From Zasmidium citrigriseum (taxonomy: Eukaryota > Ascomycota > Dothideomycetes > Mycosphaerellales > Mycosphaerellaceae), in the NCBI GenBank assembly GCA_002786025.1, contig NHNW01000056.1, positions 1 to 64,000 of the forward strand: 64,000 bases of DNA, written 5' to 3'. Position numbers and translations under genes: made by a program. This document shows, one piece after another, positions 1 through 9,935 of this stretch. The notes beneath the pieces were generated by a model. That model saw only the letters and a list, made by a program, of their open reading frames with translations. It made no database searches and was not told where the DNA came from. Within the stretch, counting starts at the first letter, position 1; the number at the start of each line of letters is the position of its first letter.

Positions 1-149
1 CGCGACCTTAAGTAAGGTAAAGAAGGTTATAACGCGCGCCTTCGACGATATTAAGTCCGAAGTTAAGAAGGTTAAGATCCGGGCTATAGAGGACCTTAAT
101 AACTTGTTTAAGTAAGTACGATATTAGCGCCCGTAACGCTAAGGGGGTG
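1..149. repeat. RIP-mutated repeat remnant
   Basis: From 1 to about 106 there is no CpA and only one TpG (at its end), against about 13 TpA, while CpG is kept. This is the classic signature of repeat-induced point mutation, the fungal process that turns CpA into TpA in duplicated DNA. A reading frame rich in Lys, Ile, Val and Asp stays open on the plus strand until a TAA near 114. Its protein is not recognisable. The segment ends in a purine-rich tract (AAGGGGGTG, 141-149). It is cut by the window edge, so the element class cannot be set. RIP origin is a strong inference from dinucleotides; the identity is open. Confidence 0.7.
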
Positions 150-325
150 TGTTAGATAGTAATCTACAGCACTAGCAAGTGGATACGGTCTCGGCTTGAG
201 ACAATATTTGTCACTGATTATTAGGGGTTAACCGAGATCCTCGGTGATAAGTTGTACATAAAATCAGCTTCAGATACCCTATGAAATTGAGTATGGTTTT
301 TGCTCGCTCTCGTTATCAACTGACA
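150..325 (+). mobile_element. Possible LTR of a retrotransposon
   Basis: Directly after the polypurine-like tract the sequence begins TGTTAGATAG. A stretch of about 176 bp follows, ending in ...CTGACA, so the borders fit the TG...CA rule of LTRs and the length fits short fungal LTRs. The second LTR and any target-site duplication lie outside the window. Both the end point and the identity are tentative. Confidence 0.3.
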
Positions 326-942
326 TGTATCCATCCTCCACATCGTAAATGCGGTCATCTGTCGCTAGCCTGCGGCGTAGACTTCAATATGACGCACCGA
401 AGCCGAGCGATGCTATACAGACCGGGCAGTTTTGCCATGCGAAAGAGAGAGACGGCGTTCGGTTTTGGCGTTAGCCGTTGATGTGAACCGGTCCGGATGA
501 ACGCCCTCACGCCAGGAACCGAATCTCCGCAAAGCCAAAACTCTGATCATCGCAAAATGTGCTCGCCACTAGGACTTGTCGAACCATTCAATATTGCGAG
601 GAGCGCGGTACGGCTGTTGATTACCGCGCTGCGCGATCGACTGGTGTGAGACGAGGAGGGGCGTTATATGATGTCTCCCGCCCACCTGGTTTGACTTGCG
701 TCTGTGCTGCTCCACTCGTCGTACTCCTTGTGACTTTTTTTGAGAGGCAGCTCATCCTTGCTGCAGGTGTGCAGTGGGTTGTGGGGAGCTTGACCTCATA
801 TCTTTTCATTTGGACGATAAGGCTAGCAAGAGGTGGTGAAGCTTTGCGAAGATACAGATATCACAAGGTGTTTCGAAAAGAGTGAAGAGGAGAACGCTTC
901 GCCGCCGCTCTCAGAAGAGCTTCTCTCGAGAGACTGCCCATC
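326..942. other. Intergenic, no convincing gene
   Basis: This holds the 5' flank of the NTF2-like gene. A 108-codon open frame at 559-885 has one hydrophobic stretch, but its codon use is unlike a gene and no splice signals or family features were seen. Confidence 0.4.
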
Positions 943-1712
943 ATGAGGCTCTACATCGCCATCGCCGGCATCTTCGCCGTCCTCGCCGCCCTCGTCTCCG
1001 CCGCCCCCAACTTCTCCTTCTCCTGGTTCAACTGGACAAGCCGCCAACACCAACAATCCCACTCACCATTGTCTGCAGACAACGAAACCTGCATGACCCC
1101 CACCGAAGCCCACACAACCGCCGACATCTTCCGCCTCCTGATCCAAGACTACTCCCACGACCTCGCTCTCAGCGCCCTAACCGAAGACTTCCACGACTGG
1201 GCCTCTTCCGTCAACATAATCATCAACAAAGGCGGCGCCGGACCCAAGAGCATGGACGCTCCCACATTCGCCTCCCGAGCGGCTTTCATCGATGGTCAAG
1301 GGAAACAGCCGCAGATCCCGTTTGAGACGATTAAAGTTTTCCCCGGGTGTCGGTTTGTGGCTATGAGGTGGAAGACGGGCAGGAGTGCGAATGGACATGG
1401 GACGGAGGTGGATGATATTGTGAGTTCAAAACATCCCAAAATCCACCCAAGAAATGACGAACGTTGCTGATGCGTGAGATTTGAAAGCCTGTCCACGGGA
1501 ATGTTATCATTGAAGTCGAACCTTCTGAGCCGGGGAATCGGTATAATTGGAGGATTTCGAATATCTGGTCGGAGTTCAATTCGGCGGCTTGGTTGGTCAA
1601 TTTGGGGGTCTTCAAGCCGGGCGGTATGCCGCTGGAGGCGCAGGATGTGAAGCATATGGAGGAGTTTGCGGATGAGGAGGGGGATGTTCTGGTTGTGCAG
1701 GAGGATTTGTGA
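943..1712 (+). CDS. Secreted NTF2-like fold protein
   Basis: Exons 943-1419 and 1488-1712 give 233 residues. The 68-bp intron 1420-1487 has a GTGAGT donor, a CTGAT branch site and an AAG acceptor, in phase 0. Residues 1-21 are a clear signal peptide (MRLYIAIAGIFAVLAALVSA), so the product should leave the cell. The body matches the fungal secreted NTF2-like pattern: helical start, 'FASRAAFIDG', 'WRWKTG'-type strand (here MRWKTGRS), then 'PVHGNVIIEVE' and 'WSEFNSAAWLVNLG' after the splice. The family has a cone-shaped fold that binds small ligands; its role in fungi is largely unknown. Without splicing the frame ends inside the intron. The fold assignment comes from remembered family patterns. 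Confidence 0.8.
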
Positions 1713-2074
1713 TTCAGGAAAGTGTGGCGTTGGGGCTTCATGATGGACCAGAGATCTGAAGCGGGTGGGGAGCTTATACAGTGGGTTGTAATGGTAAGGA
1801 ATCATTGATCTTCCGCAGAACGAGCCCCGGGGCGTTCAATCCGTGCAGAACACTGTGGTGCGGAGAGACCAAGCATCTCCTCTCCCCTCGAAGCCAATGT
1901 CAAGAGATCCGCGATCACGAGCACCAGCACGAAACGACATCCGCGTTTTCCTCGACGGGAACGACAGTTCAGTAACGCCGTCTCAAGATGCTTGAAATCG
2001 GTTCTTCCCATTTCCCGCAGTGGTTCTCGCTCGCAGGAGACCCTTCCAGCACGCCCTTCGCAAGACCGGTGCCA
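1713..2074. other. Convergent intergenic spacer
   Basis: The 3' ends of the NTF2-like gene (plus) and the NLR gene (minus) face each other here. I see no gene or clear element. Confidence 0.4.
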
Positions 2075-5000
2075 TCAAGAGGCCCCGTCGTCAATTGGAG
2101 CGGATGTTCCAACACGACTTCTAGATCGTTTTCGATCCTCACCCTCTTGATCGGATGCGCTCGCCCTTCTTTCCAGAGTCAAGCGATCAAGACGCCGTGT
2201 GATTGATTCCAGGTCGCCGTTGTATTGCTCTTCGGAAGGCGATACGACCTGAAGGGGCGGTAATTGATTCGTCGGCGCTCGGATCAGACGAGCAATGAGA
2301 TCCTTATACCCATCCGTTCCCCGTTCTCCATCCCCCTCGCTGGTCTTGCTAAGCATGCCTTGCTCTTCCAGCTTCCGCATGATATCGTAGGTATATTGAA
2401 GCATGCGCGCCGCGATGCTTTGCTCTGGATCATCCTCGTCTGGCGTCTTGGATTCTACTTCCACAAGATGCTCCAGTAAATGCACTGCCCTGACAACGTT
2501 GTCCGGATGCATCGACTTCAAATATGCATGTACCAGCGCCAACTCTGTCCCAAGCAGACCATCATCTTCTGTTCTTGCCTCAACCTGCTCGACATGCTCC
2601 AACAGGTGCACCGCATTATTCACATTCTCCAGACACCCTTCCTCGAGATAGGCGGTCGCGAGCTTTTTCTCAGAGTGGAGTCGACTGTCATCTTCTTGAG
2701 AGAGAGTTCTTGCCTGGACTTGCACAACATGCTCGAACAATCGTACTGCCTTGGAAATGTCCACCGTTTGCATCGACATCATATAGGTATCGGCTAGCTT
2801 GTGCTGTGCACTGAGTCGAGCAGGGTCTTCTTCGGGGAGTGTCGCTACCCTTAGCTGCACAATATTCTCCCGTAGCTGCACCGCCTTGGTGACGTTGTCC
2901 TGGGACCCTTGCTCAACATAGGCTTCCGCAAGCAACTCCTGTGCATGAACCCGATCGGAATCGTCTCCGATGCTAAACCTCGATCTAATTTCCACAACGT
3001 GTTGTAGCAAGATTATCGCCTTACAGACCCTTTCCGGCTGCCCTGCCCTTAGGTATGCGTCTGCTAGACAGCACTCGGAATTGAGTCGTCGGCGATGGTC
3101 TTCGCGTGTGCCGGATTGTTCTATTCCAACGAGATGCTCGAATAAGTTGATAGCCTCGCATAGTTGATGGTTTAACATGTAATTGACTCCGAGGTCTTGT
3201 CCGAATTGCAAGCGCAAGGGGTGATCTTCACGCATGAAACTCTGGAGACGGACTACATGTTCCAGCAACCGAAGAGATCGCAACCTATCCTGCTTCCCGC
3301 TAGTCCTCGACCGTTCCATGTACGCTCTGGAGAGCTCATGCTGCGAGGCAAGGAGTTTGTGGTGCGTTTCTGGAACACTTTTGCTTTGAACCTCAACAAC
3401 GTACTCCATGAGTCGGACGCCTTCTTCTATCTGCCCAGCCCCACGATATGCCTGGGCGAGGGAGTGCTGTGATGAGAGTAGAGCCGGGTGATCGACGCCC
3501 CGAGCACGTCGAATTTGGACAACATGCTCCAGCAACGGGATGCTTTCTTTGAATCGCCCCAGGCGATGATATGTTGTTGCAAGCTCGTGTTGCAGCGCCA
3601 GCAAGTCCAAGTGGTCACTAGGTAGCTCTTTCTCCATGGATCTAGTGATTGGTTCAAGTAGCAGCACCGCCTTCTCATCCTGGTGGTTGTCGACGTAGGC
3701 GGATGCAAGTTGCTGTAGCGAGTCCAGGAAATAGTGGTGGTCCGTTCCGAGTGTGCGCTGATATATGCTTACGACACCCTCAAGCATATCCATAGCGTCC
3801 TCTATCTGCTCCTCGGCCATCATGGCGAGGGCGAGGTTGCGACGCGACCATAGTCGGAATTGGTCTTCGTCGTGCAACTTGTCCGTAAAGCTACAACACT
3901 CCTTGTGCCAATACAGGGACTCCGCTGTTCTGCCATCGGTATAGCAGCAGCTTCCAAGAACATCGCACAGCCGTGCTCTGGCCCGGCTCTCGTCGTCCAA
4001 GCTGTTATTAAGAAGTCGAGCAGCGTGGGGAACGTACTCTCGCCAAATTGTTCTGTACTCCCACCAAGTTGGCGGAAACTCCTTTGATACGTACTCGATA
4101 GCCTCTTCCAGAACTAGATCTGACCCTTGTGTTTGCTTGAGCCAAATTTGCGTTGCGAGATGCACGAGACGATGCATATCGTACGTCACTCCGTCGGCTC
4201 GGGGCTCCAAGAAGGAGTATGACTGCAGCGTACCCACTGCAGTCAGCACTTGGTCATACTGTTCCTCTTCCTGAGCTCGTGGAAGGATGGAGAAGGGAAT
4301 TGATCTCCACTCGATACACGAGATGAATTTGAGCAGTTTTGCCGCATCAGGATCATTTTGAACAATTTGTTCGAAAGAGACGGTCCAGGTGGTGGCTACG
4401 GCGTTGCCGACCTGGGCATGAACATATCTAGTTCGATCTCGTATTTCTGCGCTCATTATGCGAATGGTAGCTTCGTCTGTGCTGTCCAAGAGCTTGAGGT
4501 ACTTGCTCGTCGAGATCTTGTTTCTGTTCATGTAGGCCGTGGCTTGGACGATTGCCAAGGGCAAGAATTCCAGTCTTTCTAGCAGCAGTAGCATGGTGTT
4601 CGCTGAATCCTTTTGGATGACATCCCGGTTAGTGAGCGACCGTTCCAACAAATTCAATCCCTCGTCGGGCTCCATGGCATCAACTACGATTACATCGTTT
4701 CCTACGACTGCCTGGGCGACGTCGAAAGTCCTCGATGTGAAGAGCCGGAGACCCGTATCGTTTTGAGGCAGGTGATCCCACAGCTCTTCCAGCATATCAT
4801 TGTCATCCAAGTTGTCGATGACGAGCAGCCATTGTTTTGCGTCTGGTCTCTCCAGATGACGCTTCACGACATCTTTGATGTCCTCCTTGTCGCCGTCGGG
4901 GGGCGTAATGCCGAGCAGGCCTGCAATCTCTCGAAACGACTTATCGATGGTCGCTTTGCTCAGTGCAGCTATCCAGAAGATTGATATGCGCTCGTTCTTC

Positions 5001-6124
5001 TCGGCCACCGACCTTGCAAAAGCAAGCGCAATCTGCGTCTTGCCAATGCCGCCCAAGCCACGAATGGCTATATCTTGACAGTCTTTCTCGATGAGGAGTC
5101 GGCGTTCAAGCTCTTGCAGTACGGTACCCCGCCCCACAAAGTTGCGATTCTTCAGGAAGGGCAGGGACACAATACGCTCAGGCTGTCCTAGTAACGGAAC
5201 CTGCTCGACAGGTATCACAGAAAGCAGATCCTTGGCGTACGCAGCCGCGGTCGCCGCAGCGAAGGGCTGCCAGGTCTTGTTCTTGTGCGAGTCGGCATAG
5301 TCGCAGATCCCACGGATCACCAGACAAGGGAAAGTATTGACCAGTCCAGCAGCTTCCATTTCAAAGCAGAGTACACCCCCGAGTTCTTTGCTGACCCTGT
5401 CGCGCTCGGTTGCGATCCGCATGACCTGGTTCCCGGATGCAATCGTTCCATAGTGGACCTGAACTTTGGAAGACTGGCGAGGTGCTCGAACGATCCTTCT
5501 GCAGGGATCGCACGAACTGCAGGACTCCGGATCAATGTGCTCGTATGTCGCTTCATAGAGTATGTCATCTCCCGCACTTTGACGACAGAACTCATTCTGC
5601 TTCTCGAGCTCCTCGATGTGCGTCCACGTCTTCCCGTCGCCCACGATGTGCTTCGCTCGCAAAGAGGACACGGCGTTGAGAAGAGCAGTTGGCGGAGAAT
5701 TGAGACAGCCCGTGCGTTTGAATCCGCCTGGCGTGGACTTCCCGAAATCGTACTGGACCACTCCACCATGTGTATTGCTTGGCTGACCGACCACAACATC
5801 TCCAAGTCTGATATCATGCTCCGCACTTGGTACGCCTCCGCCAATGCCCACCATCAGCCCAAAGCGGAGTCGAGGAAAGGCAGACTTCATCTGAATGGCC
5901 ACAGATGCTGCAGAATTGGTGCCTGTCTGGCCTGCGGGAAGGCAGGCAAGGACGACATTGTGTGTACCGACTCTTCCAGAGGTATAGATGTTCTGGTCGC
6001 CTGCTATCGACTCTAGCGATGTATGCTCTTCATCCAATATCTTTCTTGCGGCGGCGAGTTCGATCGGGAGGGCTGAAATCCAGCCGATGGTGTAGTCTTC
6101 GCGGCGGAGCTTTGGAGGCACCAT
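2075..6124 (-). CDS. NLR-type STAND protein: PNP domain, NB-ARC, TPR repeats
   Basis: Uninterrupted 1349-codon gene. Residues about 10-305 are a nucleoside-phosphorylase-like domain, with the glycine loop MVGIGGGVPS (91-100), GDVVVG (108-113), FEMEAAG (254-260) and RGICDYAD (271-278); E256 and D275 match usual substrate-binding acidic residues. Residues about 325-680 are NB-ARC: P-loop GLGGIGKT (356-363), Walker B LLVIDNLDD (433-441), LFTSRT sensor (461-466), LPLA motif near 521, and an MHRLVH motif ending the module. The C-terminal part holds about eleven 42-48-residue TPR/kinesin-light-chain-like repeats starting LLEHVV or LFEHVV. This layout is a fungal NLR: the repeats sense a ligand, NB-ARC oligomerises, and the N-terminal enzyme domain is the effector, usually in non-self recognition or cell death. 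The natural trigger is unknown. Confidence 0.93.
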   Translation of the reverse strand: MVPPKLRREDYTIGWISALPIELAAARKILDEEHTSLESIAGDQNIYTSGRVGTHNVVLACLPAGQTGTNSAASVAIQMKSAFPRLRFGLMVGIGGGVPSAEHDIRLGDVVVGQPSNTHGGVVQYDFGKSTPGGFKRTGCLNSPPTALLNAVSSLRAKHIVGDGKTWTHIEELEKQNEFCRQSAGDDILYEATYEHIDPESCSSCDPCRRIVRAPRQSSKVQVHYGTIASGNQVMRIATERDRVSKELGGVLCFEMEAAGLVNTFPCLVIRGICDYADSHKNKTWQPFAAATAAAYAKDLLSVIPVEQVPLLGQPERIVSLPFLKNRNFVGRGTVLQELERRLLIEKDCQDIAIRGLGGIGKTQIALAFARSVAEKNERISIFWIAALSKATIDKSFREIAGLLGITPPDGDKEDIKDVVKRHLERPDAKQWLLVIDNLDDNDMLEELWDHLPQNDTGLRLFTSRTFDVAQAVVGNDVIVVDAMEPDEGLNLLERSLTNRDVIQKDSANTMLLLLERLEFLPLAIVQATAYMNRNKISTSKYLKLLDSTDEATIRIMSAEIRDRTRYVHAQVGNAVATTWTVSFEQIVQNDPDAAKLLKFISCIEWRSIPFSILPRAQEEEQYDQVLTAVGTLQSYSFLEPRADGVTYDMHRLVHLATQIWLKQTQGSDLVLEEAIEYVSKEFPPTWWEYRTIWREYVPHAARLLNNSLDDESRARARLCDVLGSCCYTDGRTAESLYWHKECCSFTDKLHDEDQFRLWSRRNLALAMMAEEQIEDAMDMLEGVVSIYQRTLGTDHHYFLDSLQQLASAYVDNHQDEKAVLLLEPITRSMEKELPSDHLDLLALQHELATTYHRLGRFKESIPLLEHVVQIRRARGVDHPALLSSQHSLAQAYRGAGQIEEGVRLMEYVVEVQSKSVPETHHKLLASQHELSRAYMERSRTSGKQDRLRSLRLLEHVVRLQSFMREDHPLRLQFGQDLGVNYMLNHQLCEAINLFEHLVGIEQSGTREDHRRRLNSECCLADAYLRAGQPERVCKAIILLQHVVEIRSRFSIGDDSDRVHAQELLAEAYVEQGSQDNVTKAVQLRENIVQLRVATLPEEDPARLSAQHKLADTYMMSMQTVDISKAVRLFEHVVQVQARTLSQEDDSRLHSEKKLATAYLEEGCLENVNNAVHLLEHVEQVEARTEDDGLLGTELALVHAYLKSMHPDNVVRAVHLLEHLVEVESKTPDEDDPEQSIAARMLQYTYDIMRKLEEQGMLSKTSEGDGERGTDGYKDLIARLIRAPTNQLPPLQVVSPSEEQYNGDLESITRRLDRLTLERRASASDQEGEDRKRSRSRVGTSAPIDDGAS

Positions 6125-7014
6125 TGAGGCAGTGTTCAGCAGATGCAGAGGGCTGCCGTGGCCTTAATGGCTATGGCTCGAAGAATGGGTCCTCATGGCT
6201 TGCAATCGCTGGCGGCATAATCATGATGGCTTTCCGTGTTGCAGAGGAGTGAAGAAAGAAGCATGAACAAGAATGAAGAGCTGAAAAGGAAGTCGCCCTC
6301 AGCTAGCCTTGCGCGGGGGATGGTGCAGTAGCGTGGGCGCTTAGCGGGCTGGAATCATCCATACCAGCAGCAGGTGCATTGGATTGGATCTGGCTTCAGC
6401 CTCAAACGCCACGCCTGGATGCTATTGGATTTGCAACGTTCCCAGCAAAATCGACACCCACGTGCAAGGAATATACTTCTCTTGTACTGTGACCTCACGG
6501 AAGATTTTCTTGTCCAGCTCCAGCATCTGTCCGGGGCAAGCGCGAGTGGCAGGAGTCAACACAAAAGATAGAACATAACTGCGATCGGAGACTTGAAGGG
6601 TTCTTGATGATGGTTTCTTTGCAGTGCCAATTGTATTTGAACCTTTGGTGATAAGTGCAGTGCACTAAAAGGGTCGCAGTCGTCTTGATCGCTCTCGCCC
6701 TATCGCCGATCGACCGTCCGTTCCGTATTGATATCGATGCTGTATTGTCGTCCTTTGCGTCGAACAAGAAAGAATGCAGCCTCTCGAGACTTCGGTTTTT
6801 GGATGATGTGAAGCTGCTCTAGTCTTGCTTGCCATGTAGTCGCCGAAGTCGAAAGACGGGATATCAGAAGCTTGTGCGATTCGACAAAGCCGTCGATTCC
6901 GGATGATGTCTCGTCTTGTGGGTTGCAACCTCAAATGGCCCCTCCGGCGGACTCCTCCGATTTTCCTTCAGCTAACATCCCATACTTCTCACGGGCCCGA
7001 CCTGAGAGATCGAT
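6125..7014. other. Upstream region of the NLR gene
   Basis: No convincing gene; only short overlapping frames. It contains a CGCTTAGCG near-palindrome at 6338-6346, about 214 bp before the NLR start and related to elements before F-box genes. Confidence 0.4.
6338..6346. promoter_or_regulatory. CGCTTAGCG near-palindrome upstream of NLR gene
   Basis: Nine-base near-palindrome about 214 bp before the NLR ATG. The same core (CGCTAAGCG on the other strand) lies 152 bp before two F-box genes. Function is inferred only from recurrence and position. Confidence 0.35.
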
Positions 7015-7248
7015 TCAAAGCCGTCCTCGACCCTCCCGCTGTCCTCCAGCCTCCCGTGCCCGCTTCTCCTCCCGCCGCCGACGAGCCTGGCGGTCCTTCC
7101 GCTCCTTGTCCCATGCAGCGCCTTTCGCTGCCTCCTTCTTTGCCTTTGCCTCCCGCTCGGGGTTGTAGTGTTTGAAGAGCGCCCAAATGACGGTGCCGAC
7201 GAGTGCGACGAAGGAGACCTTGGTGCCGTGGCTGCTGCGCTTGTGCAT
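7015..7248 (-). CDS. Small single-pass membrane protein, unknown function
   Basis: 77 residues with strong G/C preference at third codon positions, which supports real coding despite the size. Residues about 11-25 (VSFVALVGTVIWALF) are one predicted membrane segment. The rest is highly charged (Lys, Arg, Glu, Ala) and likely helical, facing the cytosol or a mitochondrial matrix. I do not recognise the family. A small membrane protein of an organelle complex is possible but is a guess. An exact ATTCACTCG motif lies 199 bp upstream (7447-7455), as at several other genes here. Confidence 0.6.
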   Translation of the reverse strand: MHKRSSHGTKVSFVALVGTVIWALFKHYNPEREAKAKKEAAKGAAWDKERKDRQARRRREEKRAREAGGQREGRGRL

Positions 7249-8250
7249 TTTCGATGGCGTGGAGGTGTATTTGGTGAGTCAGTGTATGGTTTCTGATTTG
7301 TTTGGTGTATCGGCTGACTGATTGTGCACAGGAGAGTTGGTGGTCGAGGTCGTCGCAAGGATTTAGACTGTGCTCCGGCACATGCTGTCCAGATCCGAAA
7401 ACGCCCGAGCAGCATGTGAAAGTTTGGGCCCAATTCACGAAAGTCATTCACTCGCCTCCGGCATGGAGTGACCCAGAAGCTTCCGGCTGGGCTCAATCAG
7501 TCCGCCGTCATGACTTCAATGGCTCACCTGGACGAGGGCTTTTTTGCGAATCGTCGACTAAAGCACGCCATGCGACGCCTCCCGAGAACAGACGATATCC
7601 ATCACAGTTCGAACCGAACTGGATGGGAAGCGAAAATTGCGGGCTGACGCTGCATTGTACGAACAAAGACACCAGGCTCAGTGATCTTTCTCATTGTTGT
7701 CACAATCCTTCTTTCATCAGAGACACTTCTGGTGCGATATGAAACGTCCGGTGTCAAGTGTCTTGCCATGCCAGCCAGGAGTATTGCAAAACACTGCAGA
7801 ACCAGGCAGGGATACCAAACAACAGCGCACGAGCTTCGACATGACTGGTTCAAGCCTCAGATGTACTTCATCGAAAAGCATAGAACGATGGCTCTCGAGA
7901 AGGAATGTCTACATGGTGCCAAGCTTTACTAGTTAAGGCTTTGGATCACAGGTGTTACAATATCTTCCTCCTACGCACAATGTCGACCGAAGGTAAGACA
8001 CAAGGCACTGTCTCTCCTGCTTCGAGACCAGGATATAGACGGGACGAGAGATACATCGAAAGTGTTGGATTTCTCCATGATCTAAAGATATAAAGCTACG
8101 TCAGCGCTTGGGGCTCGCCATTTTCGATCTGATATCTCGGTCGCAGCAGCTATCTTCCGGGAAAGGTCTTCTTTGGACCCCACAGACGGGAGAAGTTGAT
8201 CGACAGAGAAACACTGCCCATTCTTCGACATTTGCGATTGACCAGAAGAC
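7249..8250. other. Intergenic, no gene seen
   Basis: Only short frames without codon bias. Holds the 5' flanks of the diverging small membrane protein gene and the hypothetical gene at 8251, and an ATTCACTCG motif at 7447-7455. Confidence 0.4.
7447..7455. promoter_or_regulatory. ATTCACTCG motif
   Basis: Exact copy of a 9-mer seen six times in the window, always near gene starts. This copy lies 199 bp before the ATG of the gene at 7015-7248. Function inferred. Confidence 0.3.
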
Positions 8251-9408
8251 ATGTCAGACCAGCAACCGCGCCAGCAGGCCGACGAGATTCTTCAACTTCT
8301 TTCGGATTTGAAAGCCTTGGTCGAAACAAGACTTGCCAGACTTACACAAGCCCTACAACACGACCAAGCCACACAGAATGCTGGCAACGGTGACGTCTTT
8401 GCAGCAACACAACTTCATGCAACGCATACACGAGCAGACCATGCCACTTTAAGGCGAGACGGAGATCCAGGTGTACCGTCTATCACTCGTCAAACAGAAT
8501 TCCTTCGCACGCAACACGTCATGGGTGCTGCACGGAGCAATGTACATACCAGACAGCAGGGAGCTGCAACAACCGAGTCTGCAGTCCATCAGCCCAGCAG
8601 ACCACTGCAACAACAGACTAGCCACACAGATAGCATCGACACGACAGGACAATCAGCTCTTCCCACGCCGGACGCTAATGTCGGCAGCAAGAGAACTGCA
8701 AACAGCGCTTTCGGTCCCTCATTTGACAACGGGGATCGTGCGAGGCGTGCACGTCAAGAGCTTCTCGAGCATGCCAGACTCAGGCAAGCCCGGGCAGAAA
8801 GAGAACTGGCCCAGTACCGTATCACTCAGGCACACAACACGTCAGAAGCAGCGAACTCAACTGATATCATCACCGCACAGACGATCGCGCGAGATCACCT
8901 GGACAGGGCGACGTCTCGACTGGCGTTTCCCTCGTTCAACAGGATCTTCGAGGAGCTACTCCTGACTGTGCCCGCTTTCGCTGCTCTGCCACGAGAACAA
9001 GCTCGTGCGATGCTCGAGAATGCCATGGACATTCGGCGTCGCCAGACACAAGAAGACGGGGGAGCAGCGACTATCGGAACCTGCCAGGCTTCAACTCGTC
9101 CCGAGCCCAGAGCTTCACTTCATCAGTTATCTACAGCTACAGAAAATGCAACGACGCCATCTGCTCCCGCGGCCCCGGTCATGAGCGCCGCGATCTTCGA
9201 GCAGTTCCATCTTACCCACATCCTAGCCCTCGCCCAAGCGGATCCCAATCGCAGAGTCACGGTCCATCAGATTCGTCAACGAGTTCCTGCCCTCGCGACC
9301 ATGCCGTCTGAAGGCATCAGATTTCTCGTCACGCGATCGATGCGCATTCGATCTGCACATGATCCCAGTACTCAGACATTCAACTTAGGAATAATTGAGG
9401 ACTCTTGA
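8251..9408 (+). CDS. Hypothetical protein with two related C-terminal segments
   Basis: 385 residues, one exon, ATG preceded by A at -3. The N terminus (about 8-35) is a likely helix. Residues about 40-190 are rich in Gln, Thr, Ala and His and look disordered. Two segments appear related: about 226-265, with VPAFAALPREQARAMLENAMDI, and about 340-375, with VPALATMPSEGIRFLVTRSM (20 residues). Each runs V-P-A-[FL]-A-x-[LM]-P followed by a helix ending in Met-x-Ile-Arg. This suggests a small duplicated helical module. I do not recognise the family. Confidence 0.55.
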   Translation: MSDQQPRQQADEILQLLSDLKALVETRLARLTQALQHDQATQNAGNGDVFAATQLHATHTRADHATLRRDGDPGVPSITRQTEFLRTQHVMGAARSNVHTRQQGAATTESAVHQPSRPLQQQTSHTDSIDTTGQSALPTPDANVGSKRTANSAFGPSFDNGDRARRARQELLEHARLRQARAERELAQYRITQAHNTSEAANSTDIITAQTIARDHLDRATSRLAFPSFNRIFEELLLTVPAFAALPREQARAMLENAMDIRRRQTQEDGGAATIGTCQASTRPEPRASLHQLSTATENATTPSAPAAPVMSAAIFEQFHLTHILALAQADPNRRVTVHQIRQRVPALATMPSEGIRFLVTRSMRIRSAHDPSTQTFNLGIIEDS

Positions 9409-9935
9409 GGGGGATGTCTGGCCTGATCAAGGCGAGAGGGCTCGGCTCGAGGTTGGGAGAAGGCAGCGAAGGCGAAAGATCTCGCTCGTCCTTTCGAAAA
9501 GGATCTTGTTTTGTTCTTGCCCACCAGAAAGAACAGACCTCTCCACATCTTGATAACGACTTTCAACTTTCTCAAGACCTCTTCTGTGACTTTAGCAAAC
9601 AGATAGAAGGTATCCCAGACATTCAAAAGGCTGTCTGCTCCACATTCTTTCGTTTGCGGCAATCGTCAGTACCGCCTTTCAGCTTTTGTGTTCTACTTTT
9701 CCCCTATACTTATGCTTTTTATGCTTTGAAGTTCCATCGTATACGACCTTTGTGGTCGGATGTCCAATCAAGCGGCGTGGAAGTCATTCATCTGCACCCA
9801 GCGCCACGGCAGCTCCGCGGCCCGTGCGGGGCTTGGCACCACGGGATTTTTGGCTTTCCATCCCACCAAACTTTTGCGACTTCCCCTTCATCTCCAAACA
9901 ACAATATCAAGACGACTCTGCCATCAACGAGCACC
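9409..9935. other. 5' flank of the divergent F-box-like gene
   Basis: An in-frame open stretch runs upstream to 9405, but its composition is not gene-like and the best start is the ATG at 9936 (CACCATGG context). Read as promoter and 5' UTR. Confidence 0.4.

Noticed and set aside
559..885. 108-codon frame with one hydrophobic segment
   Set aside because: No codon bias, no family, no splice signals.
5285..6016. 243-codon plus-strand frame inside the NLR gene
   Set aside because: Antisense shadow of a well-supported coding domain.
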